A stretch of DNA of 64,000 nt from CAYNRA01 sp046296415 (GTDB lineage Bacteria > Bacteroidota > Bacteroidia > Cytophagales > Spirosomataceae), in contig JBKBLN010000001.1 of assembly GCA_046296415.1 (NCBI GenBank), forward strand, positions 186,001-250,000, given 5' to 3'. The notes below the pieces were generated by a model. It saw only the letters and a list, made by a program, of their open reading frames with translations. It ran no database searches and had not been told where the DNA came from. Within the stretch, counting starts at the first letter, position 1; every line of letters starts with the position of its first letter. Made by a program: the position numbers and the translations under genes. Shown here one piece after another: positions 8,533 to 15,717 of the stretch.

Positions 8533-9072
8533 CTATTTTTTTGCCAAAACCTTGAATTGCAGCCGAATATCTTCTTTTGTTTTAATCCCCAGCAACGTGG
8601 GATTCTCAATCTGATAATCTTGCATCAAGACGGTAAAACCGCCCGTCACCTCCAAACTAGTCGCTGTTTGCTTCAGGGTAATTGGAAATTCAATCTCCCG
8701 GGTTACACCATGAAACGTCAACTTGCCTTTTACCTTCCAATTTTGATCTTGACCGCTAACTTGGCTCGACGAAAATGTGACATTCGGATACTTTAATGCC
8801 TCAAGGACTTCTAGCGCGTGTGAGTCACGATTCGAATTTTGGCTATCAAATGTTTTAACAGGCACGGCCACCGCCACGGCTTCAATGAGTTGTTTGGATT
8901 CATCCCAAACGATAACACACTGAAAACTTTTGGATACCGCCTCCCAAGAGTGCATCGGGTGCACCATAGCATACCGAATTTCGGATGACTTAGCCTCAGC
9001 GCTCAACCGTTTTTTTTGTGCCATGACCACCATCGGAAGGGCCATCAAAGATAGGATAAGATACTTTTTCAT
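8533..9072 (-). CDS. YceI-family periplasmic lipocalin-like protein
   Basis: A 179-residue protein from the ATG at 9072 with signal peptide MKKYLILSLMALPMVVMAQ. The mature part shows YceI features: 'MVHPMHSWEAVSKSFQCVIVWDE', 'VAVPVKTFDSQNSNRDSHALEVLEALKYPNVTF', 'VKGKLTFHGVTREIEFPITL'. YceI proteins fold as lipocalin-like barrels that bind isoprenoid or amphiphilic ligands (polyisoprenoids, quinone-like). It lies 10 bp after the multi-histidine membrane protein gene and follows the Rieske gene, all on the minus strand, so a role with a quinone or a redox ligand is plausible (inference). Confidence 0.92.
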   Translation of the reverse strand: MKKYLILSLMALPMVVMAQKKRLSAEAKSSEIRYAMVHPMHSWEAVSKSFQCVIVWDESKQLIEAVAVAVPVKTFDSQNSNRDSHALEVLEALKYPNVTFSSSQVSGQDQNWKVKGKLTFHGVTREIEFPITLKQTATSLEVTGGFTVLMQDYQIENPTLLGIKTKEDIRLQFKVLAKK

Positions 9073-9082
9073 AGGTAGGGAC

Positions 9083-9727
9083 TTAAAATTCGAATTTGAT
9101 AATCGCAATAGCCGCCGCATACGCCCCGAAGGTGGTCAGGGCGGCTGCACGGTGCAAGGGTTTATTGACCTGAAAATCGTTGGCAATTCGATTTCCCAAC
9201 ACATTCGTGGTAATCATGCCGGTTAAATGCACATACGACAACCATTTGTGCACCCGCATGTTATCCACACGCTTCCTGCTCAGTAAAGGTGGAGGGGCCG
9301 TAAATGACATCAAGGCCGTGGTGGCATAACCAATGTTGACCCCCGTAGCCAACCCTTTGTGAAATTCATACATCTGCGTGGTGTAAGTTTCCGGATTGTA
9401 AATTCGATATCCCACATACCCCTGTGCTGCCATCCCAACAGCCGTGGCAATCCCCACAATTTGATGGATACGGAACATCGTACGCCGCACCTTCAACTCC
9501 CGCTCCCGTGTGTCAATCGTTACTACTTTAGGAGCAATTCCCACCCGTCGGTATAGACCTTGCTCACCCCAAAGTGCACGCTGTGTCCACATCATTTTTT
9601 CTGGGAAAAATTCAGATGAAACCGATTGCTCTTGCGTGAGGTCTAAGAGTAAGCTATCCGCCGAGATATCTTGGGCCATCACATGCCCAGAAAAAAATAA
9701 GCAAAGTCCAATGAATAACGTGCGCAT
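9083..9727 (-). CDS. Multi-histidine membrane protein of a Rieske/YceI cassette
   Basis: A 214-residue protein with signal peptide MRTLFIGLCLFFSGHVMAQ and about four predicted membrane helices (roughly residues 84-107, 121-143, 158-177 and 192-212). Conserved-looking histidines fall at or in the helices: H88, H123, H160, H167 and H192. This pattern resembles small b-type haem membrane proteins (cytochrome b561/ferric reductase-like), but I see no specific family motif, so haem binding is inference. It lies between the Rieske lipoprotein gene (34 bp gap) and yceI (10 bp gap), in one apparent operon. No closer family name can be given. Confidence 0.75.
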   Translation of the reverse strand: MRTLFIGLCLFFSGHVMAQDISADSLLLDLTQEQSVSSEFFPEKMMWTQRALWGEQGLYRRVGIAPKVVTIDTRERELKVRRTMFRIHQIVGIATAVGMAAQGYVGYRIYNPETYTTQMYEFHKGLATGVNIGYATTALMSFTAPPPLLSRKRVDNMRVHKWLSYVHLTGMITTNVLGNRIANDFQVNKPLHRAAALTTFGAYAAAIAIIKFEF

Positions 9728-9761
9728 TTGTAATGGTTGGGGTTTATGTGGAAATAACTTC

Positions 9762-10145
9762 TTAAGCAGAAATAGTTAGTATAGTGCCTGAGAGCGTTGT
9801 TTTATAAATGGTCAATCCTTTTGTTCCTTCTTTGTTCAATCCTTTCCCTTGGGTATCAAACCGGGCCCCGTGGGCTGTGCAATACCATTCCCCGTTTCGA
9901 AAGGTAATCTCCTTTTTCCCTTCATGGCTACAGATGAGCGTCGCCGCGATATAGGAGCCATTGGCATTGGCTACCACCACATTGTTCCAAATGACATAAC
10001 CGCCGGATTTGGCCAAAGCAGGGTATTTTGTCAAATCCAAACCCGTGGATGTATCCCCGCTCGAGATCGGATTTACTTGGGTGTCGTCTGCTTGACAACC
10101 ATTTAACGTGTAAAGTGCTAACAAAGATGCCCCTGTAAAGCCCAA
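9762..10145 (-). CDS. Rieske [2Fe-2S] lipoprotein
   Basis: Small Rieske protein. Cluster ligands are visible as Cys72-Ser-His74 ('ICSHEGKK') and Cys89-Thr-Ala-His92 ('WYCTAHGARFD'), numbered from the TTG at 10145. The N-terminus has a lipobox 'YTLNGC', so it is probably anchored in a membrane facing the periplasm. No ATG is in frame: the open frame runs up to 10178, preceded by a TAA, and codes for 'GRHRFLKQ' just upstream of the TTG, which looks like a genuine basic signal-peptide N-region. The T6 tract at 10172-10177 (A6 on the coding strand) may contain an indel; one extra A would connect to an ATG-started frame. First gene of the Rieske/multi-His/YceI cassette. Confidence 0.85.
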   Translation of the reverse strand: MGFTGASLLALYTLNGCQADDTQVNPISSGDTSTGLDLTKYPALAKSGGYVIWNNVVVANANGSYIAATLICSHEGKKEITFRNGEWYCTAHGARFDTQGKGLNKEGTKGLTIYKTTLSGTILTISA

Positions 10146-10186
10146 TTGTTTGAGGAAGCGGTGTCTTCCGATTTTTTCTTAATATT

Positions 10187-10236
10187 CCATTGTAGACAGT
10201 AGTTTTGCATGAAATACGCTCTATTGTCTACCATTG
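10187..10236. promoter_or_regulatory. Imperfect inverted repeat upstream of the Rieske gene
   Basis: GTAGACA (10192-10198) and TGTCTAC (10225-10231) are perfect 7-bp arms inside a longer imperfect inverted repeat of about 14 bp per side. It lies within 60 bp of the Rieske coding region and could be an operator or an mRNA structure. Function unknown. Confidence 0.35.
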
Positions 10237-10315
10237 CTTCCTCCTGTTTAAATGTTTTTTTTGATTTCTATTGATAAGTACGAAAAGAAGTCTCAAAATG
10301 TTTAGCTAGGCAAAT

Positions 10316-10351
10316 AAAAAAGGCAACCTTGGGAGAGATTGCCTTTTTTTT
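10316..10351 (-). terminator. Intrinsic terminator after the 57-residue membrane protein gene
   Basis: An AAAGGCAA/TTGCCTTT stem with a 12-base loop and T-runs on both sides. On the minus strand it directly follows the small membrane protein gene at 10372-10545. Confidence 0.7.
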
Positions 10352-10371
10352 AGTTAGTCAGTTTACTGAAA

Positions 10372-10545
10372 TCAATGCTCCTCTAAATGCTCTTTGTTGT
10401 AGGCCGAGGCAAAAACCAAGGTAATAACCAAAAAGCCAACCACGAAGGTGAAGAAATCACCTACAAATCCCAAAATAGCAAGGATCAAAATATAAACCAA
10501 CAATAGGGCCCACGTTGGCGCTGTTGGCGTTGAATCATGTGACAT
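10372..10545 (-). CDS. 57-residue membrane protein
   Basis: A short gene with ATG at 10545 and TGA at 10374-10372. The translation begins MSHDSTPTAPTWALLLVYIL and ends 'YNKEHLEEH'. Between these lies a hydrophobic segment (residues about 13-47) that can form one long or two short membrane helices, with a Gly-Asp ('FVGDFF') break in the middle. An intrinsic terminator follows it directly on the same strand, which supports a real transcript. Its function is unknown; small proteins of this shape are common in Bacteroidota, and it is not linked to a neighbour on its strand. Confidence 0.65.
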   Translation of the reverse strand: MSHDSTPTAPTWALLLVYILILAILGFVGDFFTFVVGFLVITLVFASAYNKEHLEEH

Positions 10546-10688
10546 AACGGATCAATCAGTTAAATGGTCAGACATCAAAATGCACAAGCAAAACTAAACA
10601 AAAATCAACATGCCTCGTTCATTTTATTGGATCTTTTTGCCACTTTCAGCACGAGGTTTCCTAAATTGTTCCCTAAATCGGCTTACAC

Positions 10689-11546
10689 ATGCATCGGATT
10701 CAGTACCTTTTTGGGTGGATTCTTGGGTTGACAACATCCTGTGTCATGGCTCAACAACCCACCACTTCCTACTATGAGTTGCCTCAAAATAGATCAGGGC
10801 AAGGGGTCTTGGGGATTCCGGTGCCCAACATGAAAGCCGAAAAAATCAAATGGTTTATTCAATCCGAGGGTGGTTTTACGTTTGCTGATAGTCGGGTTTC
10901 CAATACCTTGGAGGGGCTTCTTTCAGCGCGTCGAAGTGATGGGCTTCACTATGGTTTTCATGCGGGCTACACCGAACGAGATTTGTGGAAACTTTCCGCT
11001 GGCTATCAAAATACGCCCATTCAAACCCTTTCTTTACTCGGATCATCGCGAACTGCCCGGATCTTCTCCAATTCGTGGGGAGGGGCCACCCACGGGATTG
11101 CCCTGCGCTACCAAAGACGTCTCCTGACACTAGATCGAGTCACTCGGTCGGCCAATTTGATGGCTGGAGGTGGCCTTGTGCAGTTACTTCCCAGCGACCG
11201 TCGCTCCCTTGGGTCGGTTGCCTCCAATAATCTTTTCGATAATGTACCCGCCGGCCGAATCGATACCCTGCTATTTCAATCCTCCGCTACTCAAAATTTT
11301 AGACTTCCTGCGTTAGAAGCGCAAATTGAAGTGAATGGCTTACTCTCTGACTTCCTGGAAATCAGTGCCTACCTACGAGGTCATTTTTCCATTCAATCCC
11401 GTATTCAAAATCAAATTTTGGTTACCTTCCCCACAGGGGATCGTCTACAGACCAATCAGCTATTGCAAGGAACCCTAATTCAAGTCGGTATTTCGATTTC
11501 TTATAATTATTTCCGATACAATCGATACCGTGAGAAGTTGGATTAA
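10689..11546 (+). CDS. Putative outer-membrane beta-barrel protein
   Basis: A 285-residue protein. The N-terminus MHRIQYLFGWILGLTTSCVMAQ is a signal peptide with an AQ cleavage site typical of Bacteroidota. The mature part is rich in Gly, aromatic and alternating polar/hydrophobic stretches ('GLHYGFHAGYTERDLWKLSAGYQ', 'HGIALRYQRRLL', 'FLEISAYLRGHFSIQSR') and ends in a strand 'LIQVGISISYNYFRYNR', consistent with an outer-membrane barrel of about 10-12 strands. No family name can be given. It is not obviously in an operon, since the following DUF2853 gene has a 75-bp gap. Confidence 0.65.
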   Translation: MHRIQYLFGWILGLTTSCVMAQQPTTSYYELPQNRSGQGVLGIPVPNMKAEKIKWFIQSEGGFTFADSRVSNTLEGLLSARRSDGLHYGFHAGYTERDLWKLSAGYQNTPIQTLSLLGSSRTARIFSNSWGGATHGIALRYQRRLLTLDRVTRSANLMAGGGLVQLLPSDRRSLGSVASNNLFDNVPAGRIDTLLFQSSATQNFRLPALEAQIEVNGLLSDFLEISAYLRGHFSIQSRIQNQILVTFPTGDRLQTNQLLQGTLIQVGISISYNYFRYNRYREKLD

Positions 11547-11621
11547 TGTGGTTTTTGTGGTAATTTGAAACTTAGTAAGGAGTTCTCACTTTTTTCACCC
11601 TCAATCCCCCTATTCTACGCT

Positions 11622-11960
11622 ATGAGTAAATTCGTTGAAGCTGTTGAAACCTACATGGCTCAGGTTAATGAGCTTGGTCTTGGTTTGGATGAAGCCCTAG
11701 TAACTGCAGTGGCCAAAAGCTTAGGTCCATCCATTTACAATGCCGATTCCTCTAAAGTATCAGGCTCTGATAAAACCGAATTGGATCGCGTCAAACAAAA
11801 CTTCCTTCAAGGTAAATTGGGCCTGCCCGATGGCCCTGAACTGGATGCCGCTATTGCCGAAGTCATCGAGCAATTAGGGAGCAGTAACCGAAACAAATAC
11901 CGAGCAGTCGTTTACGCGCTACTCGTTAAAAAGTTTGGCAAAGAAGCTATGTATCAATAA
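11622..11960 (+). CDS. DUF2853-family protein
   Basis: A 112-residue cytoplasmic protein starting at the ATG at 11622 (MSKFVEAVETYMAQVNELGL); an open frame further upstream is not family-like. The pattern ('SLGPSIYNADSSKVSGSDKTELDRVKQNFL', 'SSNRNKYRAVVYALLVKKFGKE') and length match the DUF2853 family, small all-alpha proteins of unknown function found in Bacteroidota and Proteobacteria. It is followed by a good intrinsic terminator, so it is probably monocistronic. Confidence 0.8.
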   Translation: MSKFVEAVETYMAQVNELGLGLDEALVTAVAKSLGPSIYNADSSKVSGSDKTELDRVKQNFLQGKLGLPDGPELDAAIAEVIEQLGSSNRNKYRAVVYALLVKKFGKEAMYQ

Positions 11961-11979
11961 ATTATTTGGTCAAACCCAG

Positions 11980-12012
11980 AATGCCCTGATGAAAATTCGT
12001 TAGGGCATTTTT
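11980..12012 (+). terminator. Intrinsic terminator after DUF2853 gene
   Basis: AATGCCCT (11980-11987) pairs with AGGGCATT (12002-12009), followed by a T-run. Confidence 0.8.
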
Positions 12013-12100
12013 TGTTTGGTAATATTCAATGATTTTATACGACGTTTTCGATAAATTCATTAGTTGTCCCATGGTAACACCGGACATTTTGTAAATTTAC

Positions 12101-14038
12101 ATGTCTTCTTTTACCAACAACGCCCATTCTACCGTGGTACAACACACATCTGAAAAGCAATATTTTATCATTGATTTTGATAGCACTTTTACTAAAGTAG
12201 AAGGGCTTGACGAATTGGCGGCCATTGCCTTGAATCAACGGCCAGATCGAGATGCCCTCTTCGCGCAAATTCGGTCCTTGACCGAGCAAGGTATGGACGG
12301 GACACTCCCGTTTTCGCAAGCACTCAGCCAAAGATTAGCTCTGCTGCAAGCCAATCGAGGTCATCTGGAAGAATTGATTTCGTACCTACATACCCAAGTA
12401 TCTGAGTCATTTCTCCGCAACGAAGCCTTTCTACGAGAATTTTCTGATCAAATCCTGATCGTTTCCTCCGGATTTCGAGAATTCATTGTGCCCATTGCCA
12501 CTTCGCTGGGTATTCAAGAAAAAAATATTCACGCCAATTCGTTCCTCTGGAATGACGCTGGCGAGATCATAGGTGTTGACTCCTCCCATGTCCTTGCCTC
12601 CGATGGGGGGAAAGTTGCTCTCATGAAAGCACTGAATCTAGAAGGGCACATCTCAGTCATTGGCGATGGATTTACCGACTACGAAATTCGTCAAAGTGGG
12701 TTAGCCAACCGTTTTTACGCCTTTGTCGAAAATGTTGAAAGAGCCAAGGTGACTTCCGTAGCCGATTTCGTCATTAAATCCCTGGATGAGTTCCTTTTTT
12801 ATAATCAACTCCCACGAGGATTCTCCTATCCAAAAAGTTTAATTAAAGTTCTCCTCTTGGAAAATGTCCACCCCGCCGCGGTAGCTTCTTTCGAAAACGA
12901 AGGGTTCTCCGTTGAATTTCACAAAGGGGCTCTGGATGAGGATGAACTTTGTGAAAAAATTAAAGGGGTATCCATCCTTGGAATTCGCTCCAAAACCAAT
13001 GTCACCAAACGGGTTCTAGAACAGGCCGATCGATTAATCTCTATTGGTGCTTTTTGCATTGGTACCAATCAAATCGACCTGAAAACCTGTACCGAAAAAG
13101 GAATTGCGGTTTTTAATGCCCCGTACAGCAATACGCGGTCGGTGGTTGAAATGGCAGTAGGGGAAATGATCATGCTGATCCGTAAAATTTTCCCTAAATC
13201 AGTAGCAATGCACCAAGGTATTTGGGATAAGTCCGCCAACCATAGTTTTGAAGTACGTGGTAAGAAATTAGGGATGATTGGGTATGGCCATATCGGTACC
13301 CAGTTGTCGATCATTGCCGAGGCTCTCGGAATGGAGGTTTACTTTTACGACATTACCGACAAAATGCCGATCGGAAATGCTCGAAAATGCAAAACCATGG
13401 ATGAAGTCCTAGAGGTTGCCGATGTCCTGAGTCTTCACATCGATGGACGAAAATCCAATGCCAATCTAATAACAGCGGAAAGCTTCGCCAAAATGAAAGA
13501 TGGAGTTATTTTCTTGAATCTTTCTCGCGGACATGTTGTCGACATCCCTGCTCTTGTCCATGCACTGAAATCTGGAAAAGTAGGAGGAGCTGGGGTAGAT
13601 GTCTTTCCAGAAGAACCTAAAACCAACCAAGATCCGTTTGTCAGCGAATTGATGGGACTACCCAACGTGATCTTGACTCCCCACATCGGTGGAAGTACCG
13701 AAGAGGCACAAGAGGGAATTGGTCACTATGTTCCCGAGCGATTGCTTGAATATACCAATAACGGAAGCACTACCGGTAGTGTGAACTTCCCAGAAGTCCA
13801 ACTTCCCTTACTCGTCAATAGCCACCGGATGCTCCATGTACACCGAAATGTTCCCGGTATTCTGGCAAAACTAAATGCCATCTTTGCCAAACATGCGCTC
13901 AATATCACAGGTCAGTACCTCAAGACCAATGAACAAATAGGCTACGTAATTGTTGACATCGACAAAACCTACGCCAAAGAATTCATTCAAGAAATCAAAC
14001 AAATGGACGAGACGATCAAATTCAGAATGTTGTTTTGA
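12101..14038 (+). CDS. Fused phosphoserine phosphatase–phosphoglycerate dehydrogenase
   Basis: A 645-residue two-enzyme protein for serine synthesis. Residues about 20-230 form a SerB-like HAD phosphatase: motif I 'DFDST' (D25, D27), motif II 'VSSG' (S122), motif III Lys171, motif IV 'GDGFTD' (D189, D193). Residues about 245-555 form D-3-phosphoglycerate dehydrogenase (SerA): NAD-binding 'GYGHIG' (394-399), catalytic Arg476 ('LSRG'), Glu505 ('FPEEP') and His528 ('TPHIGG'). Residues about 575-645 are an ACT domain, the usual serine-feedback site. The fusion joins steps 1 and 3 of the pathway; serC is not in the window. Its TGA overlaps the ATG of the CobW-type gene by one base (TGATG). Confidence 0.93.
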   Translation: MSSFTNNAHSTVVQHTSEKQYFIIDFDSTFTKVEGLDELAAIALNQRPDRDALFAQIRSLTEQGMDGTLPFSQALSQRLALLQANRGHLEELISYLHTQVSESFLRNEAFLREFSDQILIVSSGFREFIVPIATSLGIQEKNIHANSFLWNDAGEIIGVDSSHVLASDGGKVALMKALNLEGHISVIGDGFTDYEIRQSGLANRFYAFVENVERAKVTSVADFVIKSLDEFLFYNQLPRGFSYPKSLIKVLLLENVHPAAVASFENEGFSVEFHKGALDEDELCEKIKGVSILGIRSKTNVTKRVLEQADRLISIGAFCIGTNQIDLKTCTEKGIAVFNAPYSNTRSVVEMAVGEMIMLIRKIFPKSVAMHQGIWDKSANHSFEVRGKKLGMIGYGHIGTQLSIIAEALGMEVYFYDITDKMPIGNARKCKTMDEVLEVADVLSLHIDGRKSNANLITAESFAKMKDGVIFLNLSRGHVVDIPALVHALKSGKVGGAGVDVFPEEPKTNQDPFVSELMGLPNVILTPHIGGSTEEAQEGIGHYVPERLLEYTNNGSTTGSVNFPEVQLPLLVNSHRMLHVHRNVPGILAKLNAIFAKHALNITGQYLKTNEQIGYVIVDIDKTYAKEFIQEIKQMDETIKFRMLF

Positions 14039-15024
14039 TGAAACCGACAGTCCTATATCTTTTTCTGGGAGGGCTGGGGGTTGGAAAAACCACAGCCCTC
14101 CGGTCTATTTTAGCCCAAAAACCCGCGGATGAGCTCTGGGGGGTTGTCATGAATGAGTTCGGGAACCTTGGAGTCGACCAGCTTCTTCTCCCAGAAAGTG
14201 ATACCATTCCACAAATTACCGTGGCCGGGGGATGTATCTGTTGTTCGGGTGGACATTCACTCGTCCAAACTGTTCAATACCTCCTCGATACCCACCAGCC
14301 CCAACGGATTTTTATCGAGCCTTCGGGTTGGGCCCATCCGGTGGAGCTTCGGGACCAGTTAAAAAATCACTTGTGGCCTACGCCTGTGGCTTTCGGCCCA
14401 ATTTTTGGGTTCATTGACCTTGTCGATTGGCATGCCAAGCGATGGTTGGATCATCAATCGTTTTGGGATATGGTCCATGCGTCGGATATTTTATTGGCAA
14501 CCAAGTCCGATCAGGTGGAAGAAGAACAGGTAGAGGAATGGTTTGAGTGGGTGGAAGACCTATACCCTCCCAAACAACTTTGGGATGTACTAGTCAAGGA
14601 TACATTCAATTTGAGGTGGTTGGACGGACAACGCCTGCTAACCTATGAAGTTTCAACGGGAGGTAGAAAGTCCGTTTTGCCTCCTCCGGTACCTAGGGTA
14701 GAGGAAATGGTCATTCGCAAACAACCCGGCGGTTGGAGTGCGAGTTGGATCTTCGAGCCCCATGTTCGATTTGACCCCCAAGCCTTGTCCGAATTTTTAG
14801 AGGCACAAACCGGAATGATTAGGATGAAAGGCATCTTTCAACTACCCGACCGTGCCTTTGTATGGCAGTGGGTTCGGGGGCATGCCAATTGGGAATGGGT
14901 TGCCTACGACCGTGACTCCCGCTTGGAAGTCTTAGCCGTTGACCCCCTCGATTGGGATGCATGGGATCAAGGGCTAAAAGCCTGTCAAATGATTACCCAA
15001 GATCATACCAAAATAAGCACATGA
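14038..15024 (+). CDS. CobW/COG0523-family GTPase (putative metallochaperone)
   Basis: A 328-residue G3E-family P-loop GTPase. Walker A 'GGLGVGKTT' (residues 11-19), switch 'NEFGNLGVD', the family hallmark 'GGCICC' (C66, C68, C69) for metal binding, Walker B-like 'FIEPSG' and a base-recognition motif 'TKSD'. The C-terminal CobW_C domain ends about residue 320. Members insert or traffic zinc, cobalt or nickel. The ATG at 14038 overlaps the TGA of the serB-serA fusion, and its own TGA overlaps the ATG of the next gene (ATGA), so the three are likely one translationally coupled operon. The client protein is unknown. Confidence 0.88.
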   Translation: MKPTVLYLFLGGLGVGKTTALRSILAQKPADELWGVVMNEFGNLGVDQLLLPESDTIPQITVAGGCICCSGGHSLVQTVQYLLDTHQPQRIFIEPSGWAHPVELRDQLKNHLWPTPVAFGPIFGFIDLVDWHAKRWLDHQSFWDMVHASDILLATKSDQVEEEQVEEWFEWVEDLYPPKQLWDVLVKDTFNLRWLDGQRLLTYEVSTGGRKSVLPPPVPRVEEMVIRKQPGGWSASWIFEPHVRFDPQALSEFLEAQTGMIRMKGIFQLPDRAFVWQWVRGHANWEWVAYDRDSRLEVLAVDPLDWDAWDQGLKACQMITQDHTKIST

Positions 15025-15314
15025 TTCGTTATGTACGTATGAGTTTTAAGCCTTCTGAGGTCTCGAATTTCCTGTCTGTATTTTCTCAATACAAAGACCA
15101 GATTCGAGCCGTCTCGGGGTGCCAATATGTAGCGCTACAACAAGACCTGGATCATCCTCACATTTGGATGACGCACAGCGTCTGGGATAGTCCAGGTCAC
15201 CTGGAGGCATATAGGAAATCAGCCCTCTTTCAAGAGGTTTGGGGAAAAACAAAACCCTTGTTTTTAGAACCAGCCGTTGCATTTTCTGTTGAAAATTACC
15301 TTGAATTAACTTGA
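15021..15314 (+). CDS. ABM-fold (antibiotic biosynthesis monooxygenase-like) protein
   Basis: A 97-residue protein starting at the ATG at 15021 (MIRYVRMSFKPSEV), which overlaps the CobW stop codon (ATGA); an upstream in-frame start is shadowed by the CobW gene. 'VSGCQYVALQQDLDHPHIWMTHSVWDSPGHLEAYRKSALF' is a typical dimeric alpha/beta ABM ferredoxin-like fold with the 'W.S..hl..hr.s..f' pattern. Members include quinol monooxygenases (YgiN) and haem-degrading IsdG; the substrate is not inferable. The tight coupling to a metallochaperone suggests a linked role, but this is inference. Confidence 0.82.
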   Translation: MIRYVRMSFKPSEVSNFLSVFSQYKDQIRAVSGCQYVALQQDLDHPHIWMTHSVWDSPGHLEAYRKSALFQEVWGKTKPLFLEPAVAFSVENYLELT

Positions 15315-15321
15315 CTTTTAA

Positions 15322-15504
15322 ATGACAATGAAAACCTGGATCATCGTAGGTAGTCTCCTTTTCTTGGTTCCTGAGCCAAGTTTAGCCACGACCTCTTCGC
15401 CCACCGAAATGAGCAAACGTGGAAAAAGAACGAAATCAGGTCGGTATAAGAAGAAAAAAGGCTTATTCGGCCGTAAAAATGACTGTGGTTGCCCAAAACA
15501 TTAA
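15322..15504 (+). CDS. Small basic secreted protein with C-terminal DCGCPKH
   Basis: A 60-residue protein: signal peptide (MTMKTWIIVGSLLFLVPEPS), then a short, strongly basic segment ('KRGKRTKSGRYKKKKGLFGRK') and a C-terminal 'NDCGCPKH' with two cysteines and a histidine. It lies 7 bp after the ABM gene and may share the operon. Similar short Lys/Arg-rich proteins ending in a CGCPKH-type motif occur across Bacteroidota, with unknown function; the Cys-X-Cys...His end could bind a metal (inference). The start could also be the ATG two codons later (15328). Confidence 0.75.
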   Translation: MTMKTWIIVGSLLFLVPEPSLATTSSPTEMSKRGKRTKSGRYKKKKGLFGRKNDCGCPKH

Positions 15505-15616
15505 CCAGAATAGCAAATTTTCTATATCTATCCTTTTTTAGCAATATAGATAAAAAGGTAAATAGTTGAAATACAATAGGTTAAGTCCAAAGGGGTAGGG
15601 TAAGGCAGAAAGTTTT

Positions 15617-15647
15617 TTGTATTTTTCTTATTTCGGGATTACTTTTA
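15617..15647 (+). promoter_or_regulatory. Promoter of sucD
   Basis: -33 TTG at 15617-15619, a 20-bp spacer and -7 element TACTTTTA at 15640-15647 (7 of 8 to TAnnTTTG). The predicted start is near 15654, giving a leader of about 64 bases before sucD. Confidence 0.55.
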
Positions 15648-15717
15648 CGAATGATTCAAGGAATCAGAGTATTCCGTTGAAATCTTACCCATTGTATAAC
15701 CGCAAAACTCCATCATA

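Noticed and set aside
12090..12101. The 12-base palindrome TGTAAATTTACA directly before the serB-serA start; its core GTAAATTTAC recurs at 30619-30628.
   Set aside because: Two copies of an AT-rich 10-mer in 64 kb are compatible with chance, the second sits inside another inverted repeat, and the genes have no common function.
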